Assembly (NCBI RefSeq): GCF_000613405.1
Contig: NZ_BAIX01000004.1
Location: 1 to 64,000 of the forward strand
Length of the DNA stretch: 64,000 nucleotides
Reading direction: 5' to 3'
Source: Hoylesella enoeca JCM 12259
GTDB lineage: Bacteria > Bacteroidota > Bacteroidia > Bacteroidales > Bacteroidaceae
The notes beneath the pieces are model-generated. The model ran no database searches. It saw nothing but the letters and a program-made list of their open reading frames with translations, and had not been told where the DNA came from. The position numbers and the translations under genes were made by a program. This document shows positions 30,143-40,469 of the stretch, in pieces; the first letter of the stretch is position 1; each line of letters starts with the position of its first letter.

Positions 30143-30164
30143 AGAGCACGGCTAAACTCCTATA

Positions 30165-30205
30165 AACAAAGGGCTCACAAGAGTTCCCTTTGTTCCCCTT
30201 TTTAT
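30165..30205 (+). terminator. Attenuator-like hairpin before the fimbrillin-like unit
   Basis: A perfect 9-bp stem (AACAAAGGG at 30165-30173 and its complement at 30186-30194) is followed by a C/T-rich tract ending in five T. It lies about 65 bases before the coding start at 30269. It may end transcripts that initiate upstream, or regulate read-through. Confidence 0.5.
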
Positions 30206-30268
30206 GTCCTTTTGTCAACCCGACAAGAGGAAAATAAGCACGATTTATTCATTCAAAACATAGTAAAT

Positions 30269-30469
30269 ATGAACAGAAAACAATTAGAGAGTAGGGCTTA
30301 TGTGAAGCCTGAAATGAGTGTTATTCAAACAATAATGGAATTTCCATTGCTAAACGGTTCCACGATCAAAGGTGGACACAAGAAACCCATTATTAATCCC
30401 GAGACCGGCGATGCCAAACAGGATGGTTTGATGAAGAAGAAGACTTATCCGAGGAGGAAGATTAAATGA
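30269..30469 (+). CDS. Small peptide encoded ahead of the fimbrillin-like gene
   Basis: The 66-residue product starts at ATG 30269 (MNRKQLESRAYVKPEMSVIQ). The YVKPEMSV opening and the FPLLNGS stretch resemble short Prevotella ORFs of the YxxPxxxV...LxGS kind that lie near surface-protein genes. I do not know a proven function. There is no signal peptide or membrane helix. The C-terminus is very basic (KKKTYPRRKIK). Its stop codon overlaps the next ATG as ATGA, indicating translational coupling. Confidence 0.65.
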   Translation: MNRKQLESRAYVKPEMSVIQTIMEFPLLNGSTIKGGHKKPIINPETGDAKQDGLMKKKTYPRRKIK

Positions 30470-32088
30470 TAAAAACATTAAGCAAGGCAATGAAAACATT
30501 TAAAACATTTATCCCATTGACAGTTGGACTACTGTTGATGGGCTGTGCGAACAATGATATCACAGACGACAATACCCTGCAACAGACAGGAAACCAGCAG
30601 GATGCAACGACTTTCGTAGGAAAGAATTACACAGGCAAAGATGATAAACAGGCAACACGTACATACCTGTCATTCATCCGTAGTACACCCACTACGGCTA
30701 AATTTATTTGGAATCCGTCAGACAAAGTTTATTTGTCTGACGGCAGCAGTGCCACGGCCGAAGTCGCATCAACAGCAGACATGTCGGTAGCTGATTTCAC
30801 GTTCAAGGGAAAGAGTTTAACAGCTCCGTCTTATGACATCTATTATCCTGGCGCTAATGCAACGGCCTACAATAAGGTGCATATTCCAGACACAAATAAT
30901 GGAAGACAATTATACCCGTACAGTTACGGTTTGCAGTTTAGCATAAGCGATGGTGGTGACTGTGGCTTTGCCAAAGCCACTCAGCAGCCCGACGGGAAAT
31001 ATTATTTCGAGCTTGAGCACCAGGCTGCCTATATTATCCTGTACCCACGCTCTAATGCGGCAAATACAGACCGAGTGAGTATCAAGAGTATCAAGGTTAC
31101 TGCCGATACCAATATCAGTGGAGATTATACGCTTACCCCCAGTGGATTGACAGGTAGCGGATCATCTAAGACGGTTTCCAGCCAGGCCCGTATGCCGCTC
31201 ACTTCGACAATTGTTGGTACAGGTGAAGTCATTGACGGCACCAAGACCCAAGATCGAAACGCCATGTTGTTTACCATTGCTCCTTGTACAACAGCGCTGA
31301 CCATTGAATATACGCTTCGAAACTATGATGGTAGTATAGCTGGAACTGTTACCAAGCAGCTACCTGTCAGAACTTATGCGAAGAATACGATCACACCAAT
31401 AACGGCTAATCTCCAAGTTCCCGAAGTGGGATACTATTACACCTGGGATGCAGCAGAAGGGCAGCATTATTGGAAAGGATATGAAAAAGAACAATACTCA
31501 GGTGGCGGCAATACTCCCGGTAGTGGGAATCACTATCCTGAAAATAGCAGTGATGCACGCTGGTATAACACGGCATCGAACACGGCCACACGGTCGGCCA
31601 AAGACTGCCCCAATCTGTATGAAATAAGCTGGTATGTGGCACACGGCGATCCGCATTGGGATGCCGAAATGGTGTGGACCAATGGGGGTGACTTATATAA
31701 AGGCGGTATGTGGTTTAAGAAAAAAGCCTATATCACGGGATTCAGCAATACGACTTATCCTGCGGGATTTAATCCACCTTCCACAATGGGTAGCCCGACG
31801 GTTAATACTTTTATTGCACAGGGACGGCCGACTGACACCTCAGAGTATTTCTTTTTACCAGCAGCAAGTTATTATATGCGAGGGCAGATATCGAGAAATT
31901 ATGGAGAAGAATTAGGAGAACTGGGCACCTATTGGTCAAACACTTTCGCGAGTGCTTATCCAGGAGATACGGGATCTGATCCATATAACGGAAGTACAGC
32001 CTATTGCTTAAATTTTAGCTCTAATAGAGTTTACATTGGCATATATCCCAAATGTAAATGTGGAGTTCCCCTCTGGACAGCCCAATGA
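30466..32088 (+). CDS. Fimbrillin-family-like surface lipoprotein
   Basis: The product has 540 residues from ATG 30466, or 532 from ATG 30490 (MKTFKTFIPLTVGLLLMGC), a textbook lipoprotein signal. The upstream ATG overlaps the previous stop. Residues about 50-310 (RTYLSFIRS..., WNPSDKVYLSDG, YDIYYPG, LPVRTYAKNTITPITANL) follow the pattern of Mfa/Fim-type fimbrillin proteins of oral and gut Bacteroidota. The C-terminal third (YYTWDAAEGQHYWKGYEKEQ ... FPL-type end VPLWTAQ) resembles a domain added to many Prevotella lipoproteins. It may be a fimbrial subunit, tip protein or stand-alone adhesin; no partner fimbrial genes are nearby. Confidence 0.7.
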   Translation: MIKTLSKAMKTFKTFIPLTVGLLLMGCANNDITDDNTLQQTGNQQDATTFVGKNYTGKDDKQATRTYLSFIRSTPTTAKFIWNPSDKVYLSDGSSATAEVASTADMSVADFTFKGKSLTAPSYDIYYPGANATAYNKVHIPDTNNGRQLYPYSYGLQFSISDGGDCGFAKATQQPDGKYYFELEHQAAYIILYPRSNAANTDRVSIKSIKVTADTNISGDYTLTPSGLTGSGSSKTVSSQARMPLTSTIVGTGEVIDGTKTQDRNAMLFTIAPCTTALTIEYTLRNYDGSIAGTVTKQLPVRTYAKNTITPITANLQVPEVGYYYTWDAAEGQHYWKGYEKEQYSGGGNTPGSGNHYPENSSDARWYNTASNTATRSAKDCPNLYEISWYVAHGDPHWDAEMVWTNGGDLYKGGMWFKKKAYITGFSNTTYPAGFNPPSTMGSPTVNTFIAQGRPTDTSEYFFLPAASYYMRGQISRNYGEELGELGTYWSNTFASAYPGDTGSDPYNGSTAYCLNFSSNRVYIGIYPKCKCGVPLWTAQ

Positions 32089-32096
32089 CCTCAAAT

Positions 32097-32210
32097 GACC
32101 TATATAGCTCTCTTCAACGAGCTATATAGGTCGCCGATGAGAGGTATATAGGTCGTCGGGAAGAGGTATATAGGTGATGGACAAGAAGTATATAGGTGGT
32201 CTATGACAAC
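32097..32210. repeat. Five-copy 22-bp tandem repeat with hairpin
   Basis: TATATAG-headed units start at 32101, 32123, 32145, 32167 and 32189, exactly 22 bp apart. Consensus of the central copies is near TATATAGGTCGNCGANGAGAGG. The first two units make a perfect 14-bp stem (32097-32110 with 32119-32132), probably the terminator of the lipoprotein gene. The array runs up to within about 30 bases of the HU gene start. Confidence 0.9.
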
Positions 32211-32242
32211 AATATAAATCATTAAAAGAAAGGACAATAATT

Positions 32243-32680
32243 ATGGCAAACAAACCGATTCAGTTTTTTATCAGACTTCGCAAGATGACAATAGGATTGC
32301 TCAAAGACAAGATGGTGCAGATTGCGCAGATCACAGGGCGCAAGCGAGTCGATTTCCGAAACTTTTGTGTGCAGGTGGCCAAGAACACGACGTTCTCTCC
32401 CCAAGAAGTGGGTGCCATCATCAATCTCGCGATCTATACGGCACGCGACTTGGTGGCCAATGGCGACACGGTGGAATTCGGAGATATGGGTACGTTGATG
32501 CCCTCATTCCGAAGCAAGGCCGTGGAACAGGGACAGAAATTCAATGCCAACGAGCATATCCTCAAGCCTACGGTGAAACTGATCCTATCGAAGAAATACT
32601 TTGAGCTGACAGGTGTCTCTTTTGAGCGAGTGCCGGAACCGGCAAAGAAAACAAAAGCAGGTACAACACCGAAACCTTAG
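32243..32680 (+). CDS. HU/IHF-family DNA-binding protein (HU-HIG type)
   Basis: This 145-residue protein matches the long Bacteroidota HU-like group rather than the 90-residue classical HU. Visible features are a helical start (FIRLRKMTIGLLKDKMVQIAQI), VDFRNFCVQVAKNTTFSPQEV, the VEFGDMGTLMPSFRSKAV DNA-binding arm region and a lysine/proline tail (PAKKTKAGTTPKP). It should bind and bend DNA. Its precise role is unknown. A second member is encoded at 37962-38432. Confidence 0.85.
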   Translation: MANKPIQFFIRLRKMTIGLLKDKMVQIAQITGRKRVDFRNFCVQVAKNTTFSPQEVGAIINLAIYTARDLVANGDTVEFGDMGTLMPSFRSKAVEQGQKFNANEHILKPTVKLILSKKYFELTGVSFERVPEPAKKTKAGTTPKP

Positions 32681-32689
32681 AAAGGTGAA

Positions 32690-32730
32690 AAGGTGAAAAG
32701 AGGGCTGATGTACTTCTTTTCACCCTTTTT
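32690..32730 (+). terminator. Terminator of the HU-like gene
   Basis: Stem GGTGAAAAG (32692-32700) with CTTTTCACC (32716-32724), followed by five T, ten bases after the stop codon. Confidence 0.7.
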
Positions 32731-32775
32731 CTGTATTGGTCGGTATGGTAGGTTTTGTAGGTGCAGTAGGTAGGG

Positions 32776-32800
32776 AATGATTGCGCTCCGCGCAATCATT
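32776..32800. other. Perfect 11-bp hairpin upstream of murF
   Basis: AATGATTGCGC at 32776-32786 pairs exactly with 32790-32800 across a three-base loop. Its role is unknown; it lies about 65 bases before the murF -7 box. Confidence 0.6.
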
Positions 32801-32865
32801 TGTTATTAAACACGCCTAACTCAACATTGCGCTATGGATCATTCCCAATATTAGCGGATTTTTAC

Positions 32866-32873
32866 TACTTTTG
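32866..32873 (+). promoter_or_regulatory. -7 element of murF (TACTTTTG)
   Basis: An exact TAnnTTTG match 34 bases before the murF start. No clear TTTG at the usual upstream distance. Confidence 0.55.
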
Positions 32874-32907
32874 CAGGCATATAAAAAGGAATCAACAGAT
32901 ATTGACA

Positions 32908-34232
32908 ATGGAAATATCAGAACTTTACAAACTGTTCGTTGCTCACCCGACGGTCACGACCGACAGCCGCAATTGCCCCGAAGGAAGTATCTTTTTCGCA
33001 CTGAAAGGCGCATCGTTTAATGGTAATCACTTTGCCGAAAAGGCTTTGGAGCAGGGTTGTTCTTATGCCGTTATCGACGAAGACACGGCCCGTCGCAGCG
33101 TTGAAGACTCGCGGCTTATCCTCGTAGACGACTGTCTGAAAACACTCCAACAGCTGGCCAACTATCATCGGCGTACACTCGGCACGCCGGTTATCGGCAT
33201 AACGGGTACCAACGGCAAGACAACCACCAAGGAACTGGTATCTGCCGTGCTGGCCGAAAAGTATAACGTGCTCTTTACCGAGGGCAATTTCAATAATGAT
33301 ATAGGTGTACCCAAGACGCTGCTGAGGCTTACCCGCGAACACGAATTGGCTGTTGTGGAGATGGGAGCGAGTCATCCGGGCGACATCCGCACGCTCGTCG
33401 ACATCGCAGAGCCTGATTTTGCTCTCGTTACCAATGTGGGGAAAGCCCATCTGCAAGGCTTCGGCAGTTTTGAAGGGGTGATGAGAACCAAGGCCGAACT
33501 CTATGATTTTATGCAGGTGCGACGCCCCGACGGACTCATCTTTATCAATGCCGACAACGCATTTCTGGGTGAGATGCGCCGTGATCATTGTCCGACGTCC
33601 GGTGCGTCACCTATGGACAGGGGAAGGAAGACGGCATTCGGTTTCACGGTGAGGTGATAGATTGTGCCCCGTTTCTGCACTTTCGTTGGCGCGAAGAGGG
33701 TATATCCGCCGGTTGGAACGATGTCCGGACTCACTTGATTGGGGCTTATAATCTCGACAATATGCTTGCAGCCATCAGCATCGGCACACATTTTGGCGTG
33801 TCGGCTGCGCAGATCGGCAATGCACTTGCGCGTTATATTCCCGGCAACAACCGTTCACAGTTAGAAGAAACGGTGCACAATCATCTGATCATGGATGCTT
33901 ACAACGCCAACCCGACGAGTATGAATGCGGCCTTGCTCAACTTTCGCGATATGGCCGTCGGCCCTAAAATGGTTATTCTTGGGGATATGCGCGAACTGGG
34001 AGAGCAAAGCTTTGAAGAGCACACGAAGATCGTTTCGCTGCTTGAAACGTTGCCCTTTGAGGAGGTGTGGTTGGTGGGCGAGGAGTTTGGCAGGATCGAA
34101 TGCCGCTTCCGTAAGTTTGCAAATGTGGAGGAAGTCAAGGCCACACTTCGTGCGAATCGGCCCGAGGGGTTCTATATCCTGATTAAAGGCAGCAACGGTA
34201 TCCATCTCGCTGAGCTGGCAGAAATGCTTTGA
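32908..34232 (+). CDS. murF: UDP-MurNAc-tripeptide:D-Ala-D-Ala ligase MurF, one frameshift
   Basis: Adding one base near 33593 joins two frames to 441 residues, normal for MurF. The start is ATG 32908 (MEISELYKLFVAHPTVTTDS). Domains: N-terminal substrate-binding (SRNCPEGSIFFALKG), central ATPase with P-loop GITGTNGKTTTKE and FNNDIGVP, and the C-terminal ligase domain (DAYNANPTSM). It adds D-Ala-D-Ala to the cytoplasmic peptidoglycan precursor. The enzyme is essential in walled bacteria, so a true frame break is very unlikely; CCGGAC may have been read as CCGAC. Confidence 0.92.
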
Positions 34233-34296
34233 TGGGCTTGCCGTTTCTCAAAAGGCGTATCGTGCGTTAGCTGCCATTGCGCGACCGAACATCATA

Positions 34297-34330
34297 AAAC
34301 CCGGAAAGTTTCAAACAACTTCCCGGGTTT
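34297..34330. terminator. Bidirectional terminator between murF and mdh
   Basis: A 14-bp stem with one mismatch (AAACCCGGAAAGTT with AACTTCCCGGGTTT), A-rich on the left and T-rich on the right, lies between the convergent genes. Confidence 0.75.
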
Positions 34331-34363
34331 CTTTCATTTCCGTACTTAGAAAAATACCTGTAA

Positions 34364-35355
34364 TTAAAGATTTGGATTGACCGTGTTCCACTCCGATACG
34401 GGTGGAACGATATTGAGTGTTATCAACTCATCGCGCATCTTGCACAAGTGTTCGTAACTTGCGTCGAGCTTGGCGTTCTCCTCGGCGGTGCCTTGCGGAA
34501 CCTCGAAATGAGCGCCCGTGGTGTCGAGTGTGGTCTTCATAGCCATCATGATATGGTCGTATTTGTCGGTCTTGACATAAGTTCCGACGGGGAAACGGAA
34601 CGGTTCGCCGCCCATCACCGAGCGAATCATCTCAACAGAGAGGTATGCCGGGCTTTGGAAAGATGAACGTCCGCGCAGTTCGATGATCTTAGCACCACCC
34701 TTGGTGACGTCTGTTTTCATCTGTTCCCACTCCTCTTTGGGGAACGCGGGTGTACCGATTATCTCGGTAAGAGGCTTTCCGTCGATGGTCACTTTCGACC
34801 CGAAGACTGCCATTTGCTCGCCGTGTCCGCCGTAAGTAGCGCACCCTTTCACTTCGCTTTGCATTACGTTGAATTTCTTAGCCAATGCGCTCTGCAAGCG
34901 AGTCGAGTCTAATGCGGCCAACGTTGTTACCTGCGAGGGCTTCAAACCCGAGTAAAGCAGTGTTACAAGACCTGTCAAGTCGGCAGGATTGAATATGATA
35001 ATCACGTGCTTTACATCCGGACAATACTGCTTGATGTTCTTACCCAGACCCTCGGCAATTTCACAATTGCCTTTCAAAAGGTCTTCGCGGGTCATTCCGG
35101 CCTTACGGGGTGCACCGCCGGAAGATATGATATATTTTGCGTTTGTAAACGCTTCGCGTGCGTCTGTGGTCGCAGTGATCTTCACATCACCGAATCCGCT
35201 CTGGCGCATTTCCTCTGCCACACCCTCGGGCGAGAATACATCGTAAAGGCAAATGTCACTTGTCAGACCCATCGTGAGGGCTGTCTGAACCATATTCGAG
35301 CCGATCATACCGGCTGCTCCGACGATTGTTACTTCTCGTTAGTTAAAAAAGCCAT
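34364..35355 (-). CDS. mdh: Malate dehydrogenase, one frameshift near the start
   Basis: One added base near 35332 makes the start ATG 35355 (MAFLTNEKVTIVGAAGMIGS) and a 330-residue protein. The NAD motif VGAAGMIG, SGGAPRKAGM with the mobile-loop arginine, IIFNPAD, and the catalytic histidine in YGGHGEQMAVFG are all visible. It interconverts malate and oxaloacetate with NAD in the cytoplasm, part of the reductive succinate branch in anaerobic Bacteroidota. The break occurs right after LTNEK, where GAAGGTA may have been read as GAAGTA. Confidence 0.9.
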
Positions 35356-35403
35356 ATTTGTTTATTATTTTTAGTGTTGAATAATGTTTCTTCTCGGCAC
35401 GCA

Positions 35404-35411
35404 CAAAATTA
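35404..35411 (-). promoter_or_regulatory. -7 element of mdh (TAATTTTG)
   Basis: An exact TAnnTTTG match on the minus strand, 48 bases before the restored mdh start. No clear upstream TTTG. The remaining gap to 35632 contains no gene. Confidence 0.5.
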
Positions 35412-35632
35412 CAAAAAAAACAATGACGAACTGCTTTTCGCGTGGTTTTTATTTGTTATAAAATCTAAAAGTAATGCGCTTTGCTATCTCGATTTGGCAA
35501 AACCGAGTCTGCAAGCGGTTGCCGGCCAAGATTCTGATAAATGTGGGTGGCGTTAAGATTTTATGTTGCGAATCATTTGTCGGCATCGGATTTATTGTTT
35601 AATTTAGCGCCGTTAAAACCAAAAATTGATGT

Positions 35633-37416
35633 ATGAAAACGATTCAAGACAGGCTTTCCGAACTCCGCGAAGTAATGCATCGCGAACATCTTGCAGCGTT
35701 TATATTCCCCAGTACAGACCCGCATAGCGGCGAATATGTGCCTGACCACTGGATGGGTCGCCGATGGATATCGGGCTTCAACGGCTCGGCGGGCACGGCG
35801 GTGGTTACAATGCACAGCGCAGCTCTGTGGACAGACTCGCGTTATTTCATTGCTGCTGCCGACCAGTTGCAAGGTTCAGGCTTTACGTTAATGAAAGAAC
35901 GGATTGACGGGACGCCGACCATCGCCGAATGGATCGGTCGTGAACTCCAAACGTCTGACCTTACCGAGGTGGGCGTTGACGGCTGGGTGTGCTCCCATTC
36001 TTTTGTCGAACAGCTGCGTAGAGATCTGCGCGAGCAAGGCGGAATCACTGTTCGCACCAACTTTGATCCGCTTGAATACATCTGGAAAGACCGTCCTGCG
36101 ATACCCAAGAATAAAGTGGTCGTTCACCCGATGGAGTTTGCCGGCGAGCGCACTGCATTTAAAATAGAACGTGTGCGCAAGGCTTTGCGTGCGCAACACG
36201 CCGACGGAACGCTTGTATCTGCACTCGATGACATTGCTTGGATACTCAATCTCCGCGGTTCAGACGTGCATTGCAATCCCGTGTTCGTAGCTTTTCTGCT
36301 CATCTCTTCCGCGCAAGTCACGCTCTATATCGACCCCGACAAACTCACACCCGAGGTCGTTTCCTACCTCAAAGGCGAGGGAGTGGGCATCGATGATTAT
36401 GCCGACGTGCGGAAAGGGGTGGCCGACTACGACGAATATAATATTCTTTTGGATCCCGACCGGCTCAACGACACGCTCTTTCACGCGCCTCGCGTGAAGC
36501 AGATTGTGGCTGCGGCATCGCCCGTTCCTTCGCTGAAAGCCGTGAAGAACGAAGCTGAAATCGCAGGCTTTCATCGTGCGATGCTGCGCGATGGTATTGC
36601 GATGGTCAAGTTTCTGCACTGGTTGAAGCCCGCCGTTGAGGCCGGCGGACAGACCGAAATGTCGTTAGAGAGATGTTGACGGGTCTGCGTGCAGAGCAAC
36701 CTTTATTTAAAGGTGTCTCGTTCGATACGATTGTGGGGTATGAACAACACGGCGCCATCGTGCATTATGAGGCTACGCCCGAGACCGATGTCGCCGTAGA
36801 GCCTCGCGGATTGGTGTTGATAGACAGTGGGGCACAGTATGAAGACGGCACGACCGATATTACCCGCACTATTGCCCTCGGTCCGATTACTGATGAACAG
36901 CGCCGAGTTTATACCCTGGTGTTGAAAGGATATATCCGGCTTCAGCGCTGCAAGTTCCCCGCAGGCGCGTCAGGCACGCAGTTAGACATCCTCGCCCGCG
37001 AGGCGATGTGGCGTGAGGGGCTCAATTATCTGCACGGAACGGGGCACGGCGTAGGCAGTTATCTCAACGTGCATGAGGGTCCGCACCAGATCAGAATGGA
37101 GTGGCGCCCTGCCCCGATTGTGGCCGGAATGACCGTGACCGACGAGCCCGGCATCTATCTCGCAGGCAAGTTTGGCGTGCGAATCGAGAACACGCTGCTT
37201 GCTGTTCCATACAAATCGACCGACTTCGGAGAGTTTTTGCAGTTTGAAGCGCTCACGCTTTGTCCCATCGATAAGACTCCGATTATCCGCGAAATGCTGT
37301 CAGCCGAGGAGGTAGCGTGGCTCAATGCCTACCATCGAACAGTCTACGAGCGTCTCGCTCCGCATCTTGATGCATCCGAAAAAGCGTGGCTGAAAACAGC
37401 AACCGACGCTATATAA
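35633..37416 (+). CDS. pepP: M24-family Xaa-Pro aminopeptidase, one frameshift
   Basis: One added base near 36674 joins 348- and 247-residue frames to 594 residues, the usual size of the two-creatinase-domain M24B peptidases. Start MKTIQDRLSELREVMHREHL. The metal ligands of the pita-bread domain are visible: VLIDSGAQYEDGTTDITR (two Asp), GTGHGVG (His), VTDEPGIY (Glu) and VRIENTLL (Glu). It removes N-terminal residues ahead of proline, probably in the cytoplasm as there is no signal peptide. The break falls at SLER-MLTGLRAEQP. Confidence 0.9.
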
Positions 37417-37442
37417 TGAGGTGAAAACAATGCAATCCAAAC

Positions 37443-37488
37443 GCGGTTTATGCTTCCTTGGCTTTCAACGAAGCATAAACCGCATTTT
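37443..37488 (+). terminator. Terminator of pepP
   Basis: A perfect 13-bp stem (37443-37455 with 37471-37483) followed by TTTT, 26 bases after the stop codon. Confidence 0.8.
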
Positions 37489-37607
37489 AATAAACCATTA
37501 GTTGTCTTCCGATTACGCATGAGTTGCAGTGTGATGAAGCGTTTGAATAGAACTATTGATCTCGTAAGTGCCAAATAATAAAGGGTTTCTCTGCACGAAT
37601 GGAATAT

Positions 37608-37636
37608 AAAAACGGGGGGAGTCCGCAATGGACTCC
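37608..37636 (-). terminator. Terminator of the HU-smalltalk unit
   Basis: A 7-bp stem (37618-37624 with 37630-37636), read leftwards, is followed by a C-run and five T, 24 bases beyond the micropeptide stop codon. Confidence 0.75.
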
Positions 37637-37659
37637 TCCGTAGAAGAGAATGATCGGCC

Positions 37660-37764
37660 TCAGCCGATGAGGATAGAACAACTGATCACAGCGCCGATCG
37701 ACACGACAAGCAGTACGATGCGCAGCAGTAGAATCAGCCAATACAGACGATCGTCAGGCTTCAT
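37660..37764 (-). CDS. Putative 34-residue membrane micropeptide
   Basis: The reading frame MKPDDRLYWL then ILLLRIVLLVVSIGAVISCS and ILIG overlaps the end of the smalltalk frame by 11 bases. It is a charged N-terminus followed by a single long hydrophobic helix. It is too short for routine gene finders. The overlap, the matching strand and the terminator just after its stop support it as the third gene of the unit. I do not recognise the family. Function is unknown. Confidence 0.5.
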   Translation of the reverse strand: MKPDDRLYWLILLLRIVLLVVSIGAVISCSILIG

Positions 37765-37867
37765 GATCGCCCATTTCTTGTGCGCCCAACACCCCGAGCA
37801 GGGCCGTGGCCAATGCCACGATGACTTTGATGACGAGCTTCCAGCTCGTGAGATTCATTTTACTCAT
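37754..37867 (-). CDS. Smalltalk-family micro-protein
   Basis: This 37-residue frame reads MSKMNLTSWKLVIKVIVALA then TALLGVLGAQEMGDHEA. It has the NLTSWKLVIKV opening and single hydrophobic helix of the short proteins annotated as 'smalltalk' in Bacteroidota. These commonly lie beside HU-like genes, as here; their function is unknown. The start is ATG 37867; the second Met (37858) is an alternative. No amidase gene, often found in such loci, is present. Confidence 0.75.
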   Translation of the reverse strand: MSKMNLTSWKLVIKVIVALATALLGVLGAQEMGDHEA

Positions 37868-37961
37868 TTGTGTTTAATGGTTTAGATGATTCATAAAATT
37901 GAGATCGATTAGTTGAAATGGCGGCCGGACTCGTTGTCCTACTCCGGCCGCCTCATACCGT

Positions 37962-38432
37962 TTAAGCATGCGAAGGAGTACTGCCTTCTGGCTCAGTCTT
38001 CTTCTTTTTCCGTGAGTTGACCGTATTGTGGGCCGTCTCCTGCACCTTAGCACCGTTGAGCAATGCACGCCGACGCACACCGTCTTTACTGATAGTGAGT
38101 TCCGGTTGGAAGTTCACGCGCATGCCAACAACGTTGGCTGCTGCATTGAAATCCTCCGGTTTGTTGGCCGCTTTGGTCTTCAATCCGATCTTGAACGAAC
38201 CCAAACCCTTGATCTTCACGCGCATTGAGTTTTGCAGGAAATCCTGCATCGTCTCCACGAGTTCCGTAATCACGGCGAGAATGTCGCTCTTTTTCACTGT
38301 GCTGTTACGCTGCATGACCTCGGCGATTTGATCGATTCCGACGGTTCCGTTCATCACTGCGCGTGCATACCATTTACCTTTGTGCACGCTGTTCTTCCTG
38401 TTGTCCTGGTGGATTCTGTAAAGAATTGCCAT
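37962..38432 (-). CDS. HU/IHF-family DNA-binding protein (HU-HIG type), smalltalk-associated
   Basis: The 156-residue protein begins MAILYRIHQDNRKNSVHKGK. The DNA-binding arm region is MRVKIKGLGSFKIGLKTKAA, preceded by helices with VMQRNSTVKKSDILAVITEL. A basic tail (NSRKKKKTEPEG) ends the protein. It belongs to the long Bacteroidota HU group and is divergent from the copy at 32243. It is the first gene of a three-gene unit with two micro-proteins and a good promoter. Confidence 0.85.
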   Translation of the reverse strand: MAILYRIHQDNRKNSVHKGKWYARAVMNGTVGIDQIAEVMQRNSTVKKSDILAVITELVETMQDFLQNSMRVKIKGLGSFKIGLKTKAANKPEDFNAAANVVGMRVNFQPELTISKDGVRRRALLNGAKVQETAHNTVNSRKKKKTEPEGSTPSHA

Positions 38433-38502
38433 AACTTTTAATTGTTTTAATTGGTTGATAAATAAAATTTGTTTTGCATCGGGTTAATCCCGAACTGCGA
38501 TG

Positions 38503-38534
38503 CAAAGTTAAGACATCCTGCAAGTGCTTCCAAA
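38503..38534 (-). promoter_or_regulatory. Promoter of the HU-smalltalk unit
   Basis: Minus-strand TTTG (38531-38534), 20 bp, TAACTTTG (38503-38510). This is a full match about 70 bases before the HU-like start codon. Confidence 0.7.
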
Positions 38535-38697
38535 CAACGATGCGATACACGTATGACTAATTCGCAATTCAGCCTTTGTTTTCCGTTCAAACAATGCTTT
38601 CCTACCATTCTTTTGCTCCCCTCGACGGGAGGGCAATTCATCATTCACCCCACCTCCGCTCTCTCCTTGCCAGTCCACTTCTCACCCTCCCTCTTTT

Positions 38698-38757
38698 GAT
38701 TAACGATTAATTGCACGCTAACTAATGCTTCTTTGCGACGCAATTCACTGTTAATGG
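38698..38757. repeat. Dispersed palindromic repeat, copy (g)
   Basis: GATTAACGATTAATTGCACG is answered by GACGCAATTCACTGTTAATG, with GCTAACTAATGC between. It lies in the 545-bp gap between HU and guaB, whose remaining parts (38535-38697 and 38758-38946) show no gene. Confidence 0.65.
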
Positions 38758-38935
38758 GAATACTATTGATGATGTATTGAGTTCCCAAACAAAGAAACGA
38801 AGCCCGATGCATTGCCGATGATGCCTTGTGAATTGCATGCAACAAGATGAATCATGTATGCTGTCTTACACATTCAGAGCCTCGTTAAATAGCATTAATT
38901 CATGGTTTTTTGCCCATGAGATCACGCCGAATTAG

Positions 38936-40462
<1,527 letters not shown>

Positions 40463-40469
40463 GCAAAAT

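Noticed and set aside
29955-30218. 87-residue minus-strand frame over the AC repeat
   Set aside because: It owes its length to the dinucleotide tract (Cys-Val repeats) and has no homology-like feature.
33588-34232. Separate second gene for the C-terminal half of MurF
   Set aside because: The fragment begins in the middle of a conserved domain and joins perfectly to the preceding frame when one base is added.
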